From assembly GCA_965215345.1 (NCBI GenBank), contig CBDCDL010000002.1:3596001-3660000 (forward strand): DNA of 64,000 bases. The letters run 5' to 3'. How positions within the stretch are numbered: the first letter of the stretch is position 1; every line of letters starts with the position of its first letter. Both the position numbers and the translations under genes were made by a program. The DNA comes from CATQHW01 sp965215345. Lineage in GTDB: Bacteria > Spirochaetota > Spirochaetia > SZUA-6 > Bin103. Below, in pieces: positions 26,400 through 34,794 of this stretch. Below the pieces are notes generated by a model. It made no database searches. It was not told the origin of the DNA and was given only the letters and a program-made list of their open reading frames with translations.

Positions 26400-26616
26400 C
26401 GTAGACTGGGACGGGTAATCTTGAGGGGGCGCGAAGTAGGCCGGCCTGTCACTGGTGTAGCGCCCTGCGGGGCGAACCCGGAGTAAAGCTTGGTCCCGAG
26501 GCCCGTGGCGTTGTCAGTGGTGAGGGTCTGCACGGCGACGTGCTGATCCATCCCGGTAAGGAGAATGCTCAGTTTGTTCACGCCTCGGCCGCTCCACTCA
26601 TCCCGAGGAGAGACTG
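26400..26616 (+). ncRNA. Candidate bridge-RNA region of the IS110 element
   Basis: About 215 bases of non-coding DNA separate the presumed left end from the transposase start. In characterised IS110 elements this location encodes a structured bridge RNA that pairs with target and donor DNA. Short self-complementary patches such as 'gcgccctgcggggcg' are visible. No experimental or alignment evidence is available here; this is a positional prediction. Confidence 0.35.
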
Positions 26617-28011
26617 ATGGCACGACGCAACCGTAGAGGCACGCGCAGCGGCAAGGGCAATCGCTCGGCGCAACCGCAGCAGATGCACCCCAACGCGGCA
26701 GGCTTGGATGTGGGGGCCACCGCGGTGTATGCGGCGGTGCGCGCCGAGCGCGACGAGCAGCCGATCCGATCGTTTGCGACCTTCACCCGCGACCTGCATG
26801 GCTTGGCCGATTGGCTGAGCGCCTGCAAGGTCGACACGGTCGCCATGGAGTCCACCGGCGTGTACTGGATCCCCGTGCACCAGATCCTGGAAGCACGCGG
26901 GTTCGAGGTGGTGCTGGTCAACGCCCGCCACGTGCGCTCGGTGCCCGGTCGCAAGAGCGACGTGTCCGACTGCGAGTGGCTGCGCTACCTGCATTCGGTC
27001 GGATTGCTGCGCGGCTCGTTCCGACCGGCTGACGAGGTGTGCGCGGTGCGCTCGCTGTTGCGCCATCGCGACGGCTTGGTCAAGACCGCCGCACGCAGCG
27101 TGCAGCACATGCAGAAGGCGTACGATCAGATGAACGTCCATCTGCACCACGCCATCTCCGATCTGACCGGCCAGACCGGCTTGGCCATCACCGACGCCAT
27201 CCTGGCCGGAGAGCGCGACCCTGAGCGCTTGGCGGCGCTGGCCCACCCGCGGATCAGAGCCAGCCGCCACACGATGATCAAGGCGCTGGAGGGCGATTGG
27301 CGATCCGAACATCTGTTCACGCTGCGCCACGCGCGCCAGACCCATGCGCACTACCAACAGCTCATCAGCGAGTGTGACCGGGAGATCGAGGCCCGCATCG
27401 GCGCCTTCGAGCAGACGCACGAACCGCCGGCCGCAGACTGCACGGACCCGCACTCCCCGCAGTCCGCTGAGGCGTCCTCGGAGCCGCCTACGCCGACGGC
27501 GCAATCGTTCAGCGTGTCCGCCCACCTCACACGGCTGTTCGGCACCGACCTGACCCTCATTCCCGGCATCGGCGCTACCACCGCGCTGGTCCTGTTCAGC
27601 GAACTCGGCCCCGATCTGTCGCGGTTCCCGACCGCCTCGCAGTTCGCGTCGTGGTTGAACCTCTGTCCGCAGACCAAGATCACCGGCGGCAAGGTAATCA
27701 GTGCTCACACCGGGCCCGGCGTCAACCGCGCGGCGCAGGCGCTACGCATGGCAACCCAGACGCTCTACCGCAGCCACTCGGCGCTGGGCGATTTCTTTCG
27801 CCGCAAGCGTGCCCGCGTCGGCTCCCCGCAGGCGATCACCGACACGGCCCACAAGATGGCGCGCATCATCTACCATCTGGTGACCCGCCACGAGCTCTAC
27901 GATGACCGGATTCTGTTCGATCAACAGCATCAGGACCGAAAACGCCATGAGCGGCGACTTCGCAATCAGGCGCGCGCACTCGGCTTCAGCTTGGTCCCGG
28001 AGACTGCCTGA
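26617..28011 (+). CDS. IS110-family transposase (DEDD recombinase)
   Basis: A 464-residue recombinase that appears intact. The RuvC-like N-terminal domain shows Asp31 in 'GLDVGATAVY', Glu78 in 'VAMESTGVYW' and Asp115/Asp118 in 'SDVSDCEWL', the DEDD set. A central coiled region precedes the C-terminal Tnp_20 domain with 'TLIPGIGATTALVLFSELG' and 'ASQFASWLNLCP', which includes the conserved serine region near residue 345. A GAGGAGAG ribosome site precedes the ATG. It should catalyse cut-out/paste-in recombination, guided by an element-encoded RNA if like known members. A truncated relative lies at 20302-20712. Confidence 0.93.
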   Translation: MARRNRRGTRSGKGNRSAQPQQMHPNAAGLDVGATAVYAAVRAERDEQPIRSFATFTRDLHGLADWLSACKVDTVAMESTGVYWIPVHQILEARGFEVVLVNARHVRSVPGRKSDVSDCEWLRYLHSVGLLRGSFRPADEVCAVRSLLRHRDGLVKTAARSVQHMQKAYDQMNVHLHHAISDLTGQTGLAITDAILAGERDPERLAALAHPRIRASRHTMIKALEGDWRSEHLFTLRHARQTHAHYQQLISECDREIEARIGAFEQTHEPPAADCTDPHSPQSAEASSEPPTPTAQSFSVSAHLTRLFGTDLTLIPGIGATTALVLFSELGPDLSRFPTASQFASWLNLCPQTKITGGKVISAHTGPGVNRAAQALRMATQTLYRSHSALGDFFRRKRARVGSPQAITDTAHKMARIIYHLVTRHELYDDRILFDQQHQDRKRHERRLRNQARALGFSLVPETA

Positions 28012-28063
28012 TTCTGCTTGTTTCTAAGGAGCGCTGGCGCCCGCGGGCGCACTGATTGTCACG

Positions 28064-29104
28064 ATGTCGGTGAGACGACCGCACGACAAGCTGTTCCGCA
28101 CCGTATTCGCCAACCCCGCAGAGACTGCCGCCCTGCTGCGCGCCCATCTGCCGCCGTCTCTCGCCGCCGCCCTGCAATGGTCCAGCCTGACCCTGCAGAA
28201 CGCCAGCTTCGTCGACGACCGGATGCGCGGCAGCGAGGCGGACCTGCTGTTCACCGTCGAGCGCACCGCCGGCGATCCGCCCGCCTGGCTGTACCTGTTG
28301 CTGGAGCATCAGTCGAAGCCCGACCTGTGGATGCGCTTCCGGCTGCTCAAGTATTGCTGCCGCATCTGGGATCGAGGCCGCCGGCTGCACCCGAAGGAGC
28401 GGGAGCTACGACCGATCGTACCGATCGTGTTCTACCAGGGGCGCGGCCACTGGCGGCACGCTACGGAGTTCGCCGAGCTGTTCGCCGAGTCCGTGCGCGA
28501 CTGGCCGTGGGTGCCGCGGTTCGCGCACCTGCTGATCGACCAGTCGCGGGTGAGGCCGGAGGCGGTGCGCGGCGAGTTGCAGGGACGCATCGCGCAGCTC
28601 ATGATGATGGCGCCGTTTCGGCGTCGGCGTGAGGCGCTGCGGCGGGCGGCGGGACTGCTTGCGGAGTTGCTGCCGAGGGGCGGTCGGGATGCAGTCGGGA
28701 CGTTCGTGCTGTATCTGTTGGCGACGCAAGACCGAGACACGGCCCGTGGCTTTGGAGAGGAGTTGCGCGGTGCGGTGTCGGGACCGGGAGGTGATCTGAT
28801 GACCTATGCCGAGGAGTTGATCAAGGAGGGCGAGCGCAAGGGCCGCCGGGCAGGACAGCGTGAGGGGCGCCGGAGAGGGCGGCATGAAGGCCGTCGGGAA
28901 GGTCGGCAGGAAGGCCGCCGGGAGGGCGAACAGCACGGACTGCTGCGAGGGCAAGTAGGAACCATCGAGAACCTGCTGCGAGCCGGCGTGCGGTGGTCGG
29001 TCATCGAGACGGCCACCGGGATCGACCGGGACACCCTGCACGATCTCAAGCAGCGACTCGCAGGACCGGATAACAGCGGAACCAAAGAAACCGACGACGA
29101 CTGA
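28064..29104 (+). CDS. Rpn-family recombination-promoting nuclease
   Basis: A 346-residue PD-(D/E)xK-type protein formerly called transposase_31. 'RRPHDKLFRTVFANPAETA' is the family start, Asp60 in 'GSEADLLF' and Glu81-x-Gln83 in 'LLLEHQSKPDLWMRFRLLKY' form the nuclease core. The C-terminus is a low-complexity run of Arg-Glu-Gly repeats ('EGRREGRQEGRREG') likely to bind nucleic acid, then a short helix. It starts 52 bases after the IS110 transposase and may be a neighbour rather than part of the element. Rpn proteins are DNA endonucleases linked to recombination and, in some cases, phage defence. Confidence 0.85.
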   Translation: MSVRRPHDKLFRTVFANPAETAALLRAHLPPSLAAALQWSSLTLQNASFVDDRMRGSEADLLFTVERTAGDPPAWLYLLLEHQSKPDLWMRFRLLKYCCRIWDRGRRLHPKERELRPIVPIVFYQGRGHWRHATEFAELFAESVRDWPWVPRFAHLLIDQSRVRPEAVRGELQGRIAQLMMMAPFRRRREALRRAAGLLAELLPRGGRDAVGTFVLYLLATQDRDTARGFGEELRGAVSGPGGDLMTYAEELIKEGERKGRRAGQREGRRRGRHEGRREGRQEGRREGEQHGLLRGQVGTIENLLRAGVRWSVIETATGIDRDTLHDLKQRLAGPDNSGTKETDDD

Positions 29105-29614
29105 AGAAATCGACTTGCAAAGATGATCCGCCTGTGCCATGACGCGTATGGTCGCGGCTCCGTGAGCGGCTGAACAGAGCAGATGACCGCCTCACCGCCT
29201 CACCGCCGAAACCTCTGACTTGACGCCAGGTGGCTGTCCGGCAACCCGTTATTGACCGGTTGTGTGCCGGCTTCTCTGAGAGATTCACTCGACCTTGAGG
29301 AAAGCAACGTGGGGAGGTACTTGGGGACGTTGGACTTCTGCGAGACGTGACGAGGATTGTGGCGAAGTAGGCGTGGTCTGACGAACCTGCACACGGTCGC
29401 GGATCGAAGCTGGGTGCGCAGCGCGCAAGTGGCGCTGCGCACCCGATCAGTATTGTTGGATCCCAGATAGTTTCGTCAAGGAAATCCTGGAGTGTTTCGC
29501 CGCAGGAGGCTCGAGATTTGTCGGGTAGTGCCGTTGTGGTGAAAGACTGCGGGACGGCAGGGATTGAGTTGTCGGGGACGAGCAGGCGGTGGCAGGTGTT
29601 CCCGTCTCCTGCCG
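29105..29614. other. Intergenic region between Rpn and the IS1634-like element
   Basis: About 510 bases with no supported gene. The only structure seen is the strong hairpin at 29412-29444. Open frames here on either strand have no recognisable family content. Confidence 0.6.
29412..29444. terminator. Perfect 13-bp hairpin
   Basis: GGGTGCGCAGCGC pairs with GCGCTGCGCACCC across a 7-base loop. It stands about 300 bases past the Rpn stop and lacks a U-tract. It could terminate transcription from the left or isolate the insertion element to the right. Confidence 0.5.
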
Positions 29615-29630
29615 TTAACCCAAGTTTAAC
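29615..29630. repeat. Left terminal inverted repeat of the IS1634-like element
   Basis: TTAACCCAAGTTTAAC, exact inverse of the right end; AT-rich against a GC-rich background. Confidence 0.88.
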
Positions 29631-29780
29631 ACTCGCGCAGGCGATTTCAGGAAGTTGGAGTGATTTCCGCGAATCTATGGGGGGCTCTGCCTCCAAAATG
29701 GGCTGATCGGCCGAAGTAGTGCCATAATAGTCAGCGAGGCCATTGACCGCCTCTTGCCGGCTATCTACCTTCAGTCAGCC

Positions 29781-31603
29781 ATGTTCGTGCGCCGCACTCA
29801 GACCCGAGCCACCGCCAACGGCGACCGCTACTTTACCTATCGCTTGGTGCGTTCTGAACGCCGCGGCGCCCACGTCCGGCAGCGCACTCTGCTCAATCTC
29901 GGCCGCCACTTCTCGCTTCCTCACGCCGATTGGCCGCTGCTGTGCTCGCGCATCAAGCAACTGCTAAGCCCCCAAGATGCGCTGCTGTCCACCGATATTC
30001 GCCCGCCCATCGAGCGGGAAGCACAACGGATCGCCGCGCAGTTGATCGCCCGTCAAGTACCGCTGCACGCAGCCTCCTCTGCGGAGGACAGCGCTGGCGA
30101 AAACGAGTTCCACAGCGTCGACGTCGCTTCTCTGCAACTGCTGCGGCCACGCAGCGTCGGCGTCGAACAGGTCGGCCTATGGGCCATGCAGCAGGTGCAG
30201 TTGATCCCGTTGCTCAACAGGTTGGGTCTGAGCGGCCCGCAGCGCGCTGCGGCGGTCGGCTCCATCATCGCCCGCATGGCCGCGCCCGGCTCCGAACGGG
30301 CCACCTATCGCTGGTTGCAGCAGTGCAGCGCCTTGGGCGAACTGCTGCAGGTGGACTTCGAGACCATGAGCATGATGCAGTTGTACCGCGCCTCCGACGC
30401 GCTGGTCGGCCAGCAACAGGCGATCGAACAGCATCTGTTCAAGCAAGTGACGGATCTGTTCTGCCTGGGAACGACTGTCACGTCATATGACCTGACCAAC
30501 TCCTATTTCGAGGGGGAGGCGGCAGATCAGCCGCTGGCCCAGCGCGGTCATTCCAAGGAGCAGATCAGCCGCTGCTGACCTTGGGTCTGGTGCTGGACGG
30601 CAGCGGGTTCGTGCGTCGCAGCGAGGTATTGGCTGGCAATGTCGTCGAACAGGATGTCCTGCAAGGGGTGCTCGAGCGCCTGCAGGTGCCTGACCACGCG
30701 CTGCTCGTGATGGATTGCGGGGCGGCCACCGAGAAGAATCTGCAATGGCTGCGGGAGCAGGGATACCGGTATTTGGCGGTGAGTCGCGAGCGCACCCGAA
30801 GATTTGATGCCGAGGCGGCGCTGCGCCTGCAGACGGCCTCACGGCAGGAGATACAGGTGCAGATGGTGCGGTCGGAGGACGGCGCCGAAGTGCGCCTGTA
30901 CTGCTACTCGGAGGCTCGGCACGGCAAGGAGCAGGCGATGCTGAAACGGGCTACCGAGCGCTTCGAGAAGCGCCTGCAGGAGCTGCACGAAGGACTGTCC
31001 CGGCCGCAGACGCACAAGAAGACCGAGAGGATCTGGCAGCGCATCGGGCGCCTGAAGACCAACAGCAGCGGTGCGGCTCAGCATTACCATATCGAGGTGG
31101 TTACCGATAAGAGCGGCGAGAAGGCCACCGCCATCAAGTGGGAACAACGCCCGGTTGCCGGTTCGAAGCTGACCCATCCGGGGGTGTACTGCCTGCGCAG
31201 CAACCAGACCGACTGGGATGCCGAGACGATGTGGCGTACCTCCATCACGCTGACCGATCTGGAGGCGGTGTTTCGATCCCTGAAGTCCGAGCTGGGGTTG
31301 CGGCCGATCTTCCACCAGAAGCCGGATCGCGCCAATGGTCATCTGTTCATTACCGTGCTGGCCTATCAGTTGGTGCAGGTGATCCGACGCCGCTTGCGCG
31401 AGCACGGCGAGCACGCCTCATGGCGCACGGTGCGCAGCATCCTCGCCGGCCAGCAGCGCGTCACGGCCACCTTTCGCCGTGCTGACGGTCGCACCCTGCA
31501 CGTGCGCAAGGCGACCGAGGCCGAGCCAGCCCAGCGTGCGATCTACGATGCGTTGGGAGCTGATCCGGCCCCCGGTGGGATCAGGACGGTGCTCGCAGAG
31601 TAG
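29781..31603 (+). pseudogene. IS1634-family DDE transposase, frameshifted
   Basis: Two consecutive frames together encode a DDE transposase of about 600 residues. Frame one (29781-30578) contains 'SYDLTNSYFEG' with the first catalytic Asp, then runs into TGA after 'GHSKEQISRC'. Frame two, open from before the first break, continues with 'LLTLGLVLDGSGFVRRSEVL', 'HALLVMDCGAATEKNLQWL' (second Asp) and 'LEAVFRSLKSELGLRP' (Glu). A small deletion near 30563 best explains the break. The first in-frame Met of a natural start is at 29781. Confidence 0.85.
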
Positions 31604-31694
31604 CGATGCTCACCAGTTGCGCAGCGAATGTAGTGCCACCCGCCGATATGAGACCTTCTAATTCATGCACCCGTAGCAGGATATGTTTCAGCCC

Positions 31695-31710
31695 GTTAAA
31701 CTTGGGTTAA
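31695..31710. repeat. Right terminal inverted repeat of the IS1634-like element
   Basis: GTTAAACTTGGGTTAA, exact inverse of the left end at 29615-29630. Confidence 0.88.
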
Positions 31711-31724
31711 GGAACGGGAAACGC

Positions 31725-32909
31725 CTAGAATCCTCGAATCTCGTCGAAGCGATCGGGCCAGAGGCCCATGAACACGGCATCGGCCAGGTACGTGTTGCTG
31801 AACATCAGTACTCCCTGAAACAACGGAACGTGGTCGGCGCCCCAGCTCCCGTGCAGGACGATGCCGCCCGGCGTGACGTAGAACTCCAGCAGCTCGCGCA
31901 TGGTGGCGTTCGCAACCTCGCGAAAGCGGTCTTCCAGCGACGGATCGACCCGGCACACGCGCAACATCGAGTTGAGGGCGATCACCGCCGAGCACGAATC
32001 GCGCGGCACGTGCGGCACGGCCGGATCGCTCATGTCGTAGAACGGGATCAGGTCGTCCGGCAGGTGGGCGATCCAGTAGTCGGCGCAGCGCAGGTAGGTG
32101 TCCAGGAAGCGCCGCTCTCCGGTCGCCTCGAACGCCTGCGCGTATCCCATCAGCATCCACGCTTGGCCGCGCGACCATGCGGTGTCGGCCGAGTACGCCT
32201 GATTGGAGTGGAACTCCAGAGGCTCGCCGGTGTGCTCGTCGAAGCTCAGGCCGTGATGCGATGAGCCGTCCGGCCGCTGGAATCCCAGGCGCAGGTAGGC
32301 GTCGCAGTGGCGGCATGCCTGGTCGCTGAAACGCGGCTCGAAGCGTCCCGCCCACCACAGCACCTCGAACCAGAATCCCGACCAGTCGATGTGGGTGCAG
32401 CGCGCGGGCGTGCTCGCAGGAGCGTGCACGCTGTGGAACCGGTGCTTGACCCCTTCGCCGGGGAAGACGGCTTCCGCCGGCGCGCCGGGATGGCGGCCGA
32501 AGACCTCGTTCTGCGGATCGTAGAACCGGCTCATCGTCGCGGCGGCGCGCAGGCCCTGCTGCTTGAGCTCCTCGGCGCCCGTGAGCTGGTAGCCCCAGAC
32601 GGCGCTCCGGTAGGCGGCGACGCCGCAGTGGCTGGAAAGGACATCGGCCAGAGGGGAGAAGACGCGCGCGCCGCGCTGCGCGTACTCCCGGCAACGCGGG
32701 TCGCCGGTCGCGGCATACAACAGCCACAGCAGTCCGACGGCGCCGTAGCCGTCGAAGCTGAAGGTGCCGGCGAACACGCTGCCGTTGTTCTGGTTGAAGA
32801 TCAGGTACTCGCCCGGCCCGGCGTCCGGCCACTCCCGGACGATGCTCTGCCCGCGTGACTCCAGGCGGCCCCAGGCCGTTTCGAGCAGCGCCGTGTCCAC
32901 CAGTGCCAT
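31725..32909 (-). CDS. GH88 family unsaturated glucuronyl hydrolase
   Basis: A 394-residue (alpha/alpha)6-barrel enzyme. 'SAVWGYQLTGAEELKQQGL' lies mid-barrel, and 'DTAWSRGQAWMLMGYAQAFE' followed by 'HLPDDLIPFYDMSDP' is the family hallmark. GH88 enzymes hydrate the 4,5-double bond of unsaturated uronic acid left by polysaccharide lyases and release the sugar. No signal peptide is seen, so it acts on imported oligosaccharides. It is divergent from the ATPase/nuclease gene and beyond that the propeller-importer operon, and is one of the best clues that the locus handles uronides. An insertion element ends 15 bases past its stop. Confidence 0.85.
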   Translation of the reverse strand: MALVDTALLETAWGRLESRGQSIVREWPDAGPGEYLIFNQNNGSVFAGTFSFDGYGAVGLLWLLYAATGDPRCREYAQRGARVFSPLADVLSSHCGVAAYRSAVWGYQLTGAEELKQQGLRAAATMSRFYDPQNEVFGRHPGAPAEAVFPGEGVKHRFHSVHAPASTPARCTHIDWSGFWFEVLWWAGRFEPRFSDQACRHCDAYLRLGFQRPDGSSHHGLSFDEHTGEPLEFHSNQAYSADTAWSRGQAWMLMGYAQAFEATGERRFLDTYLRCADYWIAHLPDDLIPFYDMSDPAVPHVPRDSCSAVIALNSMLRVCRVDPSLEDRFREVANATMRELLEFYVTPGGIVLHGSWGADHVPLFQGVLMFSNTYLADAVFMGLWPDRFDEIRGF

Positions 32910-32944
32910 CGCGATCCTCCTGTGCGGCGTCTCGGATACGCCGC

Positions 32945-32990
32945 GTGCCGGCGCGAATGCGGGGCGATCATAGTGGAGGATGAGCGGGAA
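32945..32990. repeat. Imperfect direct repeat, copy A
   Basis: About 46 bases containing 'ggcgcgaatgcggggcga' and 'tagtggaggatgagcggga', matching copy B at 34741-34787 at most positions. The two copies bracket the AAA-ATPase/nuclease gene at 33098-34687. Copy A is also in the promoter region of the divergent GH88 gene. Confidence 0.65.
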
Positions 32991-33097
32991 GATCCGTCCA
33001 CGCGTTGGCGCTCACCGGTGCCGCCGCCATGACTCGATCCGTGCACGGAGCTCGATGCGGAACTGGCCATGCGGTATCGGATTGGCAATACTTGCGC

Positions 33098-34687
33098 GTG
33101 CGCTTCTTCAATACCACCGGCCCGGTGGTTCCCGCAGACCATTACTGCATCCCACCCCTGGAGCGGCTGAATCTCGACGAGGTCCGAACGCTCGTCCGGG
33201 ACAAGCGGTACTTCGTCCTGCACGCTCCGCGCCAGACCGGCAAGACCTCCGCGCTGCTGGCGCTGCGCGACCTGCTCAACAGCGGTTCTGCGGGCTCGTA
33301 CCGCTGCGTGTACGCCAACGTCGAAGGCGCCCAAGCCGCGCGCGAGGACAAGGAAGAGGCGATGCGCGCCATCCTGGACGAGCTGGCATCGCGCGCTCGT
33401 TCGACGTTGCGCGACGACTTTCTGGACGAACGATGGCCCGCCATCCTGGCGAAGTCGGGTCCGAACGGCGCCCTGCGCGCGGCGCTGACCCGCTGGGCGG
33501 AGGCCGATCCGACGCCGCTGGTGTTGCTGCTCGACGAGATCGACACGCTGGTCGGCGACACGCTGCTGGCGGTGCTGCGCCAGTTGCGCGCCGGCTACGA
33601 TCGCCGCCCGGACGGCTTCCCGCAGAGTGTCGTGCTGTGCGGGTTGCGCGACGTGGCCGACTACCGGATCGACTCGCCTGCCGGCAGTCCTGCCCTTACC
33701 GGCGGCAGTCCGTTCAACATCGCCGCCACGTCGCTCCGCCTGGGCGACTTCACGCGGGACCAGACGCTGGCGCTGCTGGCGCAGCACACGGAGGAGACCG
33801 GGCAGTCATTCACTTCGGCCGCCCTGGACACCGTGTGGACGCAGACGCAGGGCCAGCCGTGGCTGGTCAACGCGTTGGCCGACGAGACGTGCGGTTCCGA
33901 GCAGGTCGGCAGCGACCGGTCGCGCCCGGTTGGCGGCGCCGACGTGCTCCAAGCGCGGGAGCGGCTCGTCGTGCGCCGGGAGACGCCCCTGGACTATCTG
34001 ACCCGGAAGCTCGAAGAGGAGCGCGTGCGGCGTGTCGTCGAGCCGATTCTCAGCGGCGCGGTCGAGAGCGGCCACTCGGCCCGCGACCTCGAATACGCGC
34101 GCGACCTCGGCCTGGTCGCCCGCGATGCTCCGCCGCGGATGGCCAATCCGATCTATGCGGAAGTCGTGCCACGCGAACTGACCTGGGCGATCCAGGAGGG
34201 TCTGGTACAGGAGACGGCCTGGTACGTCGATGCCGAGGGCGGTCTGGACGTGGTCGGACTGCTCGCCGCCTTCCAGCGCTTCTTCCGCGAGCACTCCGAG
34301 CATTGGGTGCAGCGCTTCCAGTACCGGGAGGCGGGACCGCAACTTCTGCTGCAAGCGTTCCTGCAGCGCGTCGTCAACAGCGGCGGCCGCATCGAGCGGG
34401 AGTACGGTCTGGGACGCGGACGCACCGATCTCCTGGTCATCTGGCCGAAAGGCGAGCGCCTGCAGCGGATCGTGGTCGAGTGCAAGGTCCTGCACCCGCG
34501 CCGGAGTCTGCAGAGCACGGTCGACGAGGGCATCGAGCAGACCGCCGGTTACGTGGACCGCTGCGCGGCCGACGCGGGCCACCTGGTGGTGTTCGACCGC
34601 GATGAGGGCCGGAGCTGGGACGATAAAGTGTTCCACTGCCGCCGCTTGTCGGCCGGCGGGGTCGACGTCCACGTCTGGGGCATGTGA
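33098..34687 (+). CDS. AAA-like ATPase with C-terminal PD-(D/E)xK nuclease domain
   Basis: A 529-residue protein. The GTG at 33098 gives the family-typical start 'RFFNTTGPVVPADHYCIPP'; a longer start at 33005 is possible. Walker A is 'APRQTGKTS' (residues 43-51) and Walker B 'LVLLLDEID' near residue 145. A winged-helix-like middle is followed by a nuclease core with Asp in 'GRGRTDLLVIW' (about residue 441) and Glu-x-Lys in 'IVVECKV' (about residue 460). Such proteins are common as multicopy accessory genes; defence or mobile functions are suspected but unproven. Imperfect direct repeats lie on both sides. Confidence 0.82.
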   Translation: MRFFNTTGPVVPADHYCIPPLERLNLDEVRTLVRDKRYFVLHAPRQTGKTSALLALRDLLNSGSAGSYRCVYANVEGAQAAREDKEEAMRAILDELASRARSTLRDDFLDERWPAILAKSGPNGALRAALTRWAEADPTPLVLLLDEIDTLVGDTLLAVLRQLRAGYDRRPDGFPQSVVLCGLRDVADYRIDSPAGSPALTGGSPFNIAATSLRLGDFTRDQTLALLAQHTEETGQSFTSAALDTVWTQTQGQPWLVNALADETCGSEQVGSDRSRPVGGADVLQARERLVVRRETPLDYLTRKLEEERVRRVVEPILSGAVESGHSARDLEYARDLGLVARDAPPRMANPIYAEVVPRELTWAIQEGLVQETAWYVDAEGGLDVVGLLAAFQRFFREHSEHWVQRFQYREAGPQLLLQAFLQRVVNSGGRIEREYGLGRGRTDLLVIWPKGERLQRIVVECKVLHPRRSLQSTVDEGIEQTAGYVDRCAADAGHLVVFDRDEGRSWDDKVFHCRRLSAGGVDVHVWGM

Positions 34688-34740
34688 CGGCAATCCGCTT
34701 CACCTGCCACGGCACCGATGTACGTGGCGCGCGGGCGTGT

Positions 34741-34787
34741 TCGCCGGCTCGAACGCGGGGCGACTATGGTGGAGGATGGGCGGGAGG
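34741..34787. repeat. Imperfect direct repeat, copy B
   Basis: About 47 bases containing 'ggctcgaacgcggggcga' and 'tggtggaggatgggcggga', the counterpart of copy A at 32945-32990. It contributes the leader and the GGGAGG ribosome site of the propeller gene that begins at 34795. Confidence 0.65.
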
Positions 34788-34794
34788 TTGTCGT

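Larger units (their letters stand above)
26400..28063 (+). mobile_element. IS110-family insertion element (boundaries uncertain)
   Basis: Contains one complete transposase gene with a long 5' non-coding region. IS110 elements lack strong terminal inverted repeats and usually make little or no target duplication, so the ends cannot be fixed by eye. The left limit lies somewhere between 26257 and 26600 and the right limit before the Rpn gene at 28064. A partial second copy at 20302-20712 shows earlier activity of the same element in this genome. Confidence 0.6.
29615..31710 (+). mobile_element. IS1634-like element with 16-bp perfect terminal inverted repeats
   Basis: A 2096-base element bounded by TTAACCCAAGTTTAAC at 29615-29630 and its exact reverse complement at 31695-31710. 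It carries one transposase gene, interrupted by a frameshift. No flanking target duplication was found by eye. Its right end lies only 15 bases from the stop codon of the GH88 gene, so insertion just missed that gene. The frameshift suggests the copy is no longer self-mobile. Confidence 0.85.

Noticed and set aside
26374..26408. TTGACA ... TAGACT promoter for the IS110 leader
   Set aside because: Spacing is about 23 bases, too long for a standard sigma-70 promoter.
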